From positions 39,653,512 through 39,717,511 of the forward strand of contig CALNVZ010000218.1 in assembly GCA_940671915.1 (NCBI GenBank): 64,000 nt of DNA, read 5' to 3'. Source of the DNA: Paracentrotus lividus (Eukaryota > Echinodermata > Echinoidea > Camarodonta > Echinidae). A model generated the notes under the pieces. That model was not told where the DNA came from, did not search any database, and was given only the letters and a program-made list of their open reading frames with translations. Position numbers and translations under genes: made by a program. Below, piece by piece: positions 13,001 through 25,000 of the stretch. Every line of letters begins with the position of its first letter. The stretch's first letter is position 1.

Positions 13001-16000
13001 CAGAGCTTAGGCAGACATTTGGTTGTAGTTTATGGTGGAATTTCCTAGGCTAACAATGTATCCGTGAAAGCATTGAGTGTAGCTGTTGATCTAAATTTAA
13101 AAAATACCAATCCAAACATCGCCATGCAACTCTTAAAGTGATTTCTTATGTTTTAGCTAAGGTACAGTTGTATCCCACTTATTTCAAATTATCTCTGCAA
13201 CTGTTAAAGTGTCTTTTTTATGGTTCCACACATTTAATTTTTTTTTTTTTTTTTTTTTTTTTGGCGAATCTTACGTAGATTTAGATCTAACTGTTAGATC
13301 TAAATAAAATCAATAACAAAGATATTGTCACAGCTTGACATTGTTTGACTAGATAATTGATTGGTGTTTTAATGGCTGATCCAGGATTTCATGAGAGGGC
13401 TGGAGGAGGGGGGCAAAAATTTGAAATTCAGATTTTTGTACAGGGGATCTGTACCTGGCCTAGGCTACAGTCCTTTTTTCTTTTTTTTTGTCTTGCCAGC
13501 TGAGCAAAAATGTTCAGTCATTTTTTCATGATGACCCTCATCAAGTGATGGTAGGGGGGGTAGGGCCTTTGTCCATTCATCAAGAAGTCAAATATATCAA
13601 GCACAGATTTAGGGTTAGACTTCTATCTACATACATGTATAAATTTGGCGTCCAGTTATTTTAGCTATTTTGGACTAGTTGGGGACAAAATTTTGCTTAT
13701 ATTGTGAGAATTCATTACTTAAATACCTTGTAACCTACTGATTTTCGCAACAGCCGACTTGCGAAAATAAGTCACCACGAAAAAACACTTCTATATAAAT
13801 CAACCATAAAGTTCTTTTGGTCTCTTAACAAATTGTGTAAAAACATTTGTTTTCATTAAGTTTTTTTCTATTTGGCAACAGCTATCAACTCTAAATATAG
13901 TAAATTTAAAATTCATGTGTAATTGAAACCTACTCCACATTTTGCTCTTTTTTTTCAGGGAAATTGCTGCTTCCATCACTGATGTTGAAGTCTGTTGGGT
14001 ATGGCCAGGGGTCTGCAAATGAGAGTACCCACTTTTCCACTAGACCTACAACTACAAGGTAATGATTTAAGCCTACACTCTTGGTTTTGTGCCAAAATAC
14101 TGTACACAACACTTGAAGACAAGTTCATTGTGGTTTTGATTGTGTGAAATGTTATTGTATACAATCTGTGAGCTTGAGTTGACATAACTTCTCGCTTTAA
14201 AAATTGAGCAGAACATGTATTCAGCAGCAGAGCAAGGATTTGGAAAAGTGGAGGGGCACAATGACATTTTTTTTTTCTGGGTGGTAAAAAAAAAGTAGGG
14301 TCCCTAATCTGTTTCTGTTTAAAGATTGGAACTTGGTATTAATTTACATTGCCTCGAGAATGCATTTAAACTTAAACATATATTGTCTTATTTACACAGA
14401 TGGAGCCTGCAAAGTGATTGGTTCAAACCAGGCGCCAGAAGACTGCAGCTTAGTGTATGGATAAGAGACAATGATTGAAATGATCATTCAACGAACTGCA
14501 AAACAGAGCTGTATGCAAAGTACGTAATATCACAAGACAACTTAAATCAACAAAACTAAGAATAACAGATTGATAGTAAAGATGCCTTAAACCAAATTCA
14601 AAATTAAAATTCAAAGTTTATTGAAATAAAATCCTGATAATTAGGATTGTCAACACAACAAACAACATATCAAATATGATCTGAAAAGCAAAGTAATAAA
14701 AAAAAATGAGGAGCCGTTAAATATTTTTATGATTGAAATAACTGACATGAATTAAACATGTTACTCTGTTGCAGACAAGCTGACTTGGCTATAACACTCA
14801 TTTCCATAGACCTCAACCTGATGGGTTTGGGCTCAGTTCGCAGTATGTTCATACCGGTACTATACTTAATAGCCCCTTTCATTTACTCTTATGCAGGAAA
14901 AGCAGTGATGCAGTTACATCATGGTGGTTCGTACTGTTGTGAAGTCATGTCATCACATCAACGCTGGCATGACAGATGTTGAATAAGACCGCAGAATGTA
15001 AGAAATCACTTATTTTGTGTGTGTTTATGTCTACCCCTCCCCCCCCCAGGGAAAAAAAAACAATACAACAAATAGACATAAGATCATGCATCATAGATAC
15101 GGTTTTCACTCAGGTCATGTCAAAGATTTTTTTTTGGGGGGGGGAGGTAGTCAACCTTTTTTTATTTTTAATGAATGTATGAATAAACAGATGTTTTCTG
15201 ATTATCAACTTTTTGATGAGGGAATTGATTATTGTGTCATATATGTTCACATACTTGTTTTTCAAAATTAATTGAATTTGTAAATAGGATTTAACCAAGC
15301 ATTGTTTCATTAAACATTTAAACTATTTTTACTCTCATTTTTAATTACAGATGTGACATGCATCTCAACATGAGAATGCTGATGGCGATAGACGGACGGT
15401 ACTTATGGAATCTGACCCACTAACATCGTGCCATCAAGATTAAGGAGCAATATTTCATCAATGTCCATCTAATTTTCATCATCACCTAGCGCTGTCCAAT
15501 TTAGCCAATTTTTATTGACATCCCTCATAAATAACTCTAATAATTTTGAACATATATATCTAATTTAACGAAACTTGGATAGTAGATGCACTATGGGGCC
15601 CTTCAAGTCGTAGTTGGTCAAAGGTCACATGGAGAGGTCAAATGTCATTGAGGTCAATATTGAATTTTACCTGCATTGTTTGTATAATTTCAAATATTCC
15701 TCAAGTAATCCGTACCATTGTCACCAAACTTGGACGGGTACCATGTATGGAAACTTCAAATGTTGGTGGGGTCAAAGGTCAAAATTCGGAGGTCAGAGGT
15801 AATTTCAGGTTCCATGTGAAATTTACCAGCAAATTTTTTATAATTATTTGTCTATAGGATCAAACAGGGTTTCTCTTTTTTCTCTAATTGCTGTGAATGT
15901 GCAAGCATTTTACAGCTTGTCAAACTTGTCTTTAATAAACACGGTTTGCTTAAATGCAATAATGTTATCTTTATACAATGTACACGGTTGACATGAATAA

Positions 16001-19000
16001 GAAATTAATCCAATACAATTTTTTTGTCAATGAAGTCATTATTTGTGTACTATCTGAACATGGGTTTTTGTGTGCATTGTATGGAGTGCCATTAAATTTT
16101 TATGTTTTCAAATAAATATAAATCTACAAGACATCATTCTGTGTGTGATGAAACAAGTTTAATCAATTTATTTTCAATACAATATGCACAATAACTATAC
16201 AATCACATGGTTTGATGTTGAATTTTGACTTTACGATTGATTGGTAATCAGTCGTAATCTTTACGATTGATTGGGGGGTCTTTACGATGATTTCTACGTT
16301 AGATATCAATCGTAGCTTCTTTTGTGTTACGGTTCTACGATTGATATCAATCGTACGATTGATTGATCGATCGTACGATTGATCAATCGATCGTACGATC
16401 GATTGTAGAGCTTTATGTTACGGGGCCCTGGGAGAGTTCTAGATGACTTTTCTGAGCTGTCAGTAAAATAGGTAATCAACCGGTATACACACCTATCCCT
16501 TAGAAAATTCCACCTTGACAAAAAGATTTAAAAATAAACACTGACAAATAAGAATTTATTGTTGGTGCGGAACAACAAGTGGTTCTAGAATTACAACAGT
16601 TTTAATGAGAATAATCAATGAAAAAAAAAAATCTTAAAATTGGCAACATAAAGAAAAATGCATTTTCTCTATTTTCATGCGCAAATTGGCAATTACTCTA
16701 ATATATGTAATTTGTAATTATCATTAATAGCATGTCATTAATTATATTTTTCATTTTTTTAAATGTTGCAGGAGGGAAATAAGAAACTAATTTGTGCCAA
16801 TTTGGGGATCAAATAGTTATTCATAAAGCAAATTCTCAGGCATATATGTAATCAACTGTAATACACACCCCTCCATTATCATCTCCTCTGTTACACCATC
16901 TGTCATGTTATCAGTGTATGCATCGCTATCTGATTTGGATCCTGTTAAGACCTTAGCAGCTTTCTCTACAAACTTGAAGACTGCATCCTTAGCATGGTCT
17001 AGAATACCGCTGCCTTTTAGATCTTCAGCTAGCGGTGTAGGGTGGATAGGCAATACATCTAAAATAAATAACAAGCAAAGAATAGAACTGATGTAGTTAC
17101 CATACTCGTACCAAACACCCTAAAAACAAATAAAAACACAAGTCAATATTGCACACATCAGGCCACAACTACCCCTCTACACCAGGAATCTCCACGCTCC
17201 ACAAATGCTCTAGACAGAAACTCAGAGTAAAAGAAATTATTTGATCTAGTGCATATCTATTAAAAGATCTCCTCAGCTGGTGATGTTGGGTGAGCAATAA
17301 ATCTAAAGCAAATCCCAAACAAAAAATGGATATAGATATATAGAATACCGCTGCCTTACAGATCCTCAGCTGGTGGTGTTGAGTGGATAGGCAATACATC
17401 TAAAACAAATATCAAATAAAGAATGAATGTAGCCATTGTGTGCACCTCATTTGATGATGCCTGGCTGAAATGCTCCTCAAGGAGTGGAGAATGTGCACAC
17501 ATTGTTTGCGGGCAAGCCTGAATCCAATGACCGGGGTAATAACATGGCTATTAATATTACTTACATAGAATCCCACTGCCTTTGAGGTCTAGAGCGAGTA
17601 GTGTAGGGTAGATAGGCAATAATAATAATAATAGTTGCATTTATATAGCGCTTAATACGATATCCACCTTAGTGTTTCTAAGTGCTTATAGTGTTAACTA
17701 ATACAATACATGTAAAACAAATACAAAACAAAGAATGGATGAAGTAACATAGAAAACCGCTGCCTTACAGATCTTCAGCGAGTGGGGTAGGGTGGATAGG
17801 CAACACATCTAAAACAATACCTAAAAAGGAATAGTAAAGAAATAATCATATATGTGGAGCTAGCTGGTAAGCAAACTGCAACAATAACTCAGCAAGTCTT
17901 ACTGCATAATACATGTAACACATACTCCAAATAATTTGGATGTATGTATTGTGTACCCATATATGGCAACCAGTAGCGGACGCAGAATGACGTTACATAA
18001 TTAAAAGCTATGTGGAGGATAATTGCAGTTACAATAAATTCCGCTGCCTTTCAGATCTTCAGTGAGTGATATTAGGAGGATACGTAATACATCTAAAACA
18101 AAAATCAAGCAAGGATGGTTGCATTTATTACAAATATCATGTCATGTTTTGAATCTCCAGTTTTGGAAAATACAAAACTTTTGAAAATTTATTCTAAAAA
18201 CTTTAGGTGTATTTCGTTTATGTATAGGTTTTATGCTGTAATATTTTTCCCAAGGCACTGGCAACAATGAAAAAAAAAAAAAATGATATAAACGAAAGTT
18301 CAAACCTTGTTCCGATGATGGTGCTGTGTTGACTCCTTCTGCATCATCTATCTCTTCTACCATACTCGTACCAAACACCCTAAAAACAAATAAAACACAA
18401 GTCAATTATTGCACATATCAGTGTATTAATCATTTATTTCTTCTACCATACTCGTACCAAATGACCTAAAAATAAATAAAAGACAAGTGTGTTGGCTCAT
18501 TGGAAAGAGCGTTCACCTTATAATCGGGAGGTCATGGGTTCCTTCCGTGGCCACGTCATACCAAAAGACGTTAAAAAATGGGAGTTGCTGCTACCCTGTT
18601 TGGTGTTCCAGAAGAAGAGGATAGAGCAACGTCCACCTGGCGCTGCCCCGTGGCTACCGGGTCCAATATCAATTGAGCAAGTAGAATTTCCTTTCACCTT
18701 TGTTTCGGACAATAGAACTTGAAGCAGAGCATTTTCTTTTTAAGGAATAAAATGGAAGTTTACCTGAGCACACTGAGAGGACAGAAGTGTTCAGATCCGA
18801 AGAACGTCAGCATCTCTATCTTCATGTACTTAGCAAACATTGTTTCTTCATTAAGAGGAAAGTTCTGAAGAGTTCTCTCATCCCGGGCTACAAAGGTACC
18901 TAAGAGATGCCATTCTCGGACAGGGTACCTGATCATTTAGAAAAAAAGGGGATATAACAATCATTTAATCGGAGGGAAGTTTTGAAGTGGTCTTTCGTCC

Positions 19001-22000
19001 TGCGCTACAAAGGTACAGTGTACAAAGAGATGCTATTCTTAGACAGGCTACCTGATACAAACAATAGGGATGGAGAAATAATAATATAATATAGAATAGC
19101 CTTGAGGGGAGATATGACATTTGGTCATTTTCAAAAGTGAGAGACATGACATTTGGACAGACAGAAGGGCGCATATCTTCTCACTATTAGGTTGTGAATG
19201 GATCATGAATACCATATTATATGTAATGTAGGAGTGGCATGTGTCATTACCAGTTGGATTTGATTTTTACAATTGGTCCTGGAAATTATGATTAAAAAAC
19301 GATGCATGAGTGACACGACAAATTTGGGACATGGGTTTCTGACCATTATCGATTATGGTTGGATTTTGTGCCCAATTAGATCTCTAAGGGTACCATAAGT
19401 GCTGGTATATGTACATGAATAGTGTACCTCTCTGACATTTATTGTCCTTATCAATCATTCCCTCTTCGTGGAAAAAGGTCCACCTCTATGTGAGTGCCAC
19501 GACATCCAACATGTGAGTGACACGACCAGTGCAAAAAAAGCAACAATTCAAGTGCATGTAAATAACTAGATCCAAATTACCTGTGTATATATATTAGACT
19601 AGTCCATAATAATTACTTTAAGCAAAAAAAATCTGACAAAAGTGACTAGATATAAGAATAAAAGGCATTTAAAGCACCATAGTCCCATATGTGCAAATTC
19701 CTGTTTGATCGATTATTCAGCGTAAGAAAACTGGATCACATAATAATTGAAGGTTTGCGATCAATTGCAAATTTGAAAGAGGATAATTCTAATCAAAGAT
19801 GGTGGGTCTTGAGCTTCCATGGGTACTTTGACACCATGGACGTTTATCCAGTAACAGGTGTGTTCCATCACCTGATTTTTATGACCACTGCCAGACCTTA
19901 TGTAATGCCTTGTATATTCCACCCATCGCTCCATCTGGTAAAGTCATTAAATCTCACTTTCCCTAGCCCGATGATGCCCGAAGCTGTCCATAGTGGACAG
20001 CTTGTTTTGCTGTGGTCAAGAAATTTACCTTCAAGACAGGTACCCCATGTGCTTTTCACCTAGTACGGGGTCAGCAAATTTTGATCAACTCCCCATGAAA
20101 GCTCAATGGCTTTGATAATGATTTGATACTTTTGAAAAAACAAGCACAGGCAACAATGGTTGTGATTGGCTACTGCCACTTTGAGATTGATTACAAACAT
20201 AGGCAAGAAAAATGAATGATTTTGCAGAATGTTTGTACTTACCTGTCACTTATTGAGACTTTGAAGCTTTCAGGAACACAAGAGAAGAGCTCATAGTTAG
20301 CTAGCTCAATCAGTTTGACTTGGATGGGCTCACAAAGCTCTACTATAAACCTAGTGTGAGAGAGAAAGAGAAATACAGAGAGAGAGAGAATAAGAAGAGT
20401 TCATAGTTAGCTAACTCAATCACTTTGACTTGGATGGGCTCACATAGCTCTACTATAAACCTAGTGTGAGAGAGAGAGAGAGAGAGAGAGAGAAATACAC
20501 AGAGAGGGACAATAAGAAGAGTTCATAGTTAGCTAACTCAATCAACTTAACTTGGATGGGCTCACAAAGCTCTACTATAAACCTAGAGAGAGAGAAAGAG
20601 AAATACACAGAGAGGGACAATAAGAAGAGTTCATAGTTAGCTAACTCAATCAGTTTGACTTGGATGGGCTCACATAGCTCTATTTATAAACCTAATGAGA
20701 GAGAGAGAGAGAGAAATACACAGAGAGGGACAATAAGAAGAGTTCATAGTTAGCTAACTCATAGGCCCGAATTCACAAAGGTGGATTCTGCAAAATCCAC
20801 GGATCCGTAGGTTATGTAAATTTTGTGTAATAATTACGCTTAATTTTAGCGCGTCATAATGAGAAAGGTCCAATATGAATGCGTAATTTTGTCATAATGC
20901 GCTAGATTTACGCCAGTTGCTATGGTTTTGACATAATGGGCCCATTGTTTTGAATTAATGAGTCCACTGTTGAGTCCACGGTTTATTTAAATTAATTTGA
21001 ATAAACAGCAGACTTAACCATAGCGACAAGCGCAAATGTAGCGCTTTGTGACAAAATCGCGCATTCGTATTGGACCTTTCTCACAGTACGCGTTAAAATT
21101 AAGCGTATTTATTACACAAAATTTACATAACCCACGGATCCGTGGATTTTGCAGAATCCACCTTTGTGAATTCGGGCCAATCAGTTTGACTTGGATGGGC
21201 TCACATAGCTCTACTATAAACCTAATGAGAGAGAGAGAGGGAAATACACAGAGAGGGAGAATAAGAAGAGTTCATAGGTAGCTAACTCAATCAGTTTGAC
21301 TTGGATGGGCTCACAAAGCTCTACTTTAAACCTAGTGAGAGAGAAAGAGAAATACACAGAGAGGGACAATAAGAAGAGTTCATAGTTAGCTAACTCAATC
21401 AGTTTGACTTGGATGGGCTCACAAAGCTCTACTTTAAACCTAGAGAGAGAGAGAGAGAAATACACAGAGAGGGACAATAAGAAGAGTTCATAGTTAGCTA
21501 ACTCAATCAGTTTGACTTGGATGGGCTCACAAAGCTCTACTATAAACCTAGAGAGAGAGAGAAAGAGAAATACACAGAGATAGGGACAATAAGAAGAGTT
21601 CATAGGTAGCTAGCTCAATCAGTTTGACTTGGATGGGCTCACAAAGCTCTACTATAAACCTAGTGTGAGAGANNNNNNNNNNNNNNNNNNNNNNNNNNNN
21701 NNNNNNNNNNNNNNNNNNNNNNNNNNNNNNNNNNNNNNNNNNNNNNNNNNNNNNNNNNNNNNNNNNNNNNNNNNNNNNNNNNNNNNNNNNNNNNNNNNNN
21801 NNNNNNNNNNNNNNNNNNNNNNNNNNNNNNNNNNNNNNNNNNNNNNNNNNNNNNNNNNNNNNNNNNNNNNNNNNNNNNNNNNNNNNNNNNNNNNNNNNNN
21901 NNNNNNNNNNNNNNNNNNNNNNNNNNNNNNNNNNNNNNNNNNNNNNNNNNNNNNNNNNNNNNNNNNNNNNNNNNNNNNNNNNNNNNNNNNNNNNNNNNNN

Positions 22001-25000
22001 NNNNNNNNNNNNNNNNNNNNNNNNNNNNNNNNNNNNNNNNNNNNNNNNNNNNNNNNNNNNNNNNNNNNNNNNNNNNNNNNNNNNNNNNNNNNNNNNNNNN
22101 NNNNNNNNNNNNNNNNNNNNNNNNNNNNNNNNNNNNNNNNNNNNNNNNNNNNNNNNNNNNNNNNNNNNNNNNNNNNNNNNNNNNNNNNNNNNNNNNNNNN
22201 NNNNNNNNNNNNNNNNNNNNNNNNNNNNNNNNNNNNNNNNNNNNNNNNNNNNNNNNNNNNNNNNNNNNNNNNNNNNNNNNNNNNNNNNNNNNNNNNNNNN
22301 NNNNNNNNNNNNNNNNNNNNNNNNNNNNNNNNNNNNNNNNNNNNNNNNNNNNNNNNNNNNNNNNNNNNNNNNNNNNNNNNNNNNNNNNNNNNNNNNNNNN
22401 NNNNNNNNNNNNNNNNNNNNNNNNNNNNNNNNNNNNNNNNNNNNNNNNNNNNNNNNNNNNNNNNNNNNNNNNNNNNNNNNNNNNNNNNNNNNNNNNNNNN
22501 NNNNNNNNNNNNNNNNNNNNNNNNNNNNNNNNNNNNNNNNNNNNNNNNNNNNNNNNNNNNNNNNNNNNNNNNNNNNNNNNNNNNNNNNNNNNNNNNNNNN
22601 NNNNNNNNNNNNNNNNNNNNNNNNNNNNNNNNNNNNNNNNNNNNNNNNNNNNNNNGGAGTTAAATTATATGAACTGAGGCCAAATTAAACATATAGGAGG
22701 CACACGAGGGTGACAATCCATTACAGGTCAGGAGGTCAGTAGATGTCAAAAATCATTAAATATGATGAAAAAATTTAGGTTCATTGCATTGTGTATATTG
22801 AGAAACAAATGAACTTTGCAGTAGTGACAACTATATTTTGAAGGTCAAAGGTCAGAGATAAGTAAATTTTTGTACTATAACAAGAACGTTATTACCATAA
22901 CCCTAACTTGAGATCCACTTGAGGATGTGCTGAACCAAACTTGTTTTAGTATGTATATTGATAGAATTAAATTATGACCTTGACATGTTTAGGGATCAAA
23001 GGCAATATCTCCACAAAATTATAAGATATTACTTTTTTGTTACCTTTTTTAGCGATAACTTTAGACTTTTAGTACAACTACATGTAGAGGTAATTGCAAG
23101 CCACCCACTTGGATTAATGTTGTAAAATCTGTAGCGACCAAGATAAAGTTCAATCGTAACTGGTTGTAGATAAATATTTTTAAGTAATGGAACACCACAG
23201 ATATCATGAGAAGAATCTTAATGAAAATGCTTTAAATTAGGCACAATAGCTGGACTCATTATAGTGCATCCTTAGCCAAAGAAATAAAACATCCATTGGA
23301 AATATTCATATCTTTATCTCTGGCAATGTCTTACAGTCATTTCAACAACTTTAAAAGTTTTAGGTAATATCCATTAGTATGGAGCTCCTGTCTCAAAGAG
23401 AAAGCGCCCCACCCCTCTCAGGCGTGTCGTCCTGTGATTTCTCGGGAAAGGGACTAATTGGTGCACATTTATTTTAGGGTCCCAGTTCAGGGGAAAAATT
23501 CTGAAAATCATTGAAATAATGGTCTCTTCGCATTTCCCCAAACTTGTTTTTAAATTAGGGGTAGTTTTCAAATATTTTTGGAGCAATTTCATAATAGGTC
23601 CCGTTATAATATAATGAAAAATCAATACGCTGTGAGGGGTAATTTGCTAACTTCCCCTCCAAAAAGTCTGTAAAAGGGATTATGTCTGTAAAAGCATACC
23701 ATCTGCCTCAACGTGAATTTAATCATCCTTTCCCTATCAGGTGTATTATGATTAGCAAGCCTCTCACCTCACAATTTTGTGACAAAAAATAAAGAATAAG
23801 GCAGGGGCAAGAAAAGCCATCGGTGGCATTTCGGGCCACAGATCTACATGTAGCTGTATACATTGTGAAGGCAAATGTTATCTAGCATCACAAGTAAAAT
23901 TGTCATGGAAAGAGAAATGTGGTAGAGGATTAACCGTTACCATTTGTGAAAATGAAAAATGCTCACAAAATTGAAGCTTTTATGAGGAAATTCTATCCAA
24001 TTTAATTCTAAGCCCTGTAACATCAAAACATAAAAAACATATTTATTGTAAATAAAAGTTACACTCAATGATCTTATCTCTTTTATGTTTACACGGAATA
24101 GACCTACCAAAATAAAACAATAGCCACAATGAAGATCCAAACACAATTAAACCTGACTGGCTAGTATTTCAAAATGATTCTTAAACATTTGTTACCAGAA
24201 CGATATCAGCATAAATGTAGTTCCTACAATTAATGTTTGCGATAAAAAATCACATCTGGCAATTACTTTTGAATCCTTCAAATACTCTCATGCTTCAAAG
24301 TGGCGGATCCACAGGCGGGCACAGGTGGACACGCCCCTCTATAATACTTATACTAATTGACCTGTACATGTTAAAATTTGGGAAAAACTTGGCGGCTCAC
24401 TACTCATGGGGTCAGGCCACCCCTCTATTTTCAAATCCTGGATTTATAAACTGCGCTTTTTGCGGTTAGCATGACATTTTATCATTTTTACATATACTTT
24501 TGGTTGAAGCTATCGGATATTTGCAGTGTTACACTACGTACATCAAAATCATGGACTATTCAACAAGGCTTAGGTTGAAAGTCATTTATCAGTTGCTTCT
24601 TAACTTATTCAAGGAACCAAAACTATGCTACATGCACATTGTACATAGTTTTTCATTATTTTGACATTAGTAGCTGCCAAAAAGATTCATTATATCATTA
24701 GTCCCTCTTTAAACATAATCAACCGAACTTTAATGATAACATTAATGAAACAAACTTCTCCGTGTGCATCTAAGATAAATTTGTCTTTCGTCATTAATTG
24801 ACTTTAAATTCTTGAAACATACTAGTTACGTTAGAACAATAATTCAAGTGCCATGAAACGCAATTAACCTCCTAAATTATCAAGTGCTGCGAATAATTGT
24901 GAAGACAAGGGATTCATTATACTGAAAAAATAGCTTTACTTCATACATATCGTGTCCTTTCAACTTTTGAAAGAGTTTTCACCGATCCGCAGGTCATTGG

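Larger units (their letters stand above)
12546..16427 (+). mobile_element. PIF/Harbinger-like DNA transposon, decayed, 3.9 kb
   Basis: Terminal inverted repeats GGCCCCGTAACATAAAG (left) and the complement CTTTATGTTACGGGGCC (right), flanked by a 3-bp direct repeat CTG (12543-12545 and 16428-16430); 3-bp target duplications fit this superfamily. Subterminal regions are dense palindromes of cgattgatc type. Inside, plus-strand exon-like blocks with splice signals are seen near 13959-14059, 14401-14518, 14774 and 15350. The first contains ITDVEVCW then WPG, resembling the ITDV..WPGS motif of HARBI1-like transposases, with frame breaks, so the protein is dead here. It sits in a SUCO intron in the opposite orientation. 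The superfamily call is inference from TIR, TSD length and one motif. Confidence 0.6.

Noticed and set aside
14976-15271. Small plus-strand frames inside the Harbinger-like element
   Set aside because: Low-complexity translations over C and T/G homopolymers, not preserved in copy B; no recognisable protein.
18486-18560. A functional tRNA gene
   Set aside because: A- and B-box-like words are present but the B box is degenerate and no acceptor stem closes; better explained as a SINE head.
21214-21603. Multi-repeat protein encoded by the minisatellite (minus strand, 129 codons)
   Set aside because: The frame stays open because several units keep similar length, but units of 109, 110 and 122 bp shift the frame elsewhere and the true exon is spliced alone.
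21629-22663. A 344-codon plus-strand open frame
   Set aside because: It is almost entirely the run of N; only a few codons at each end are real sequence.
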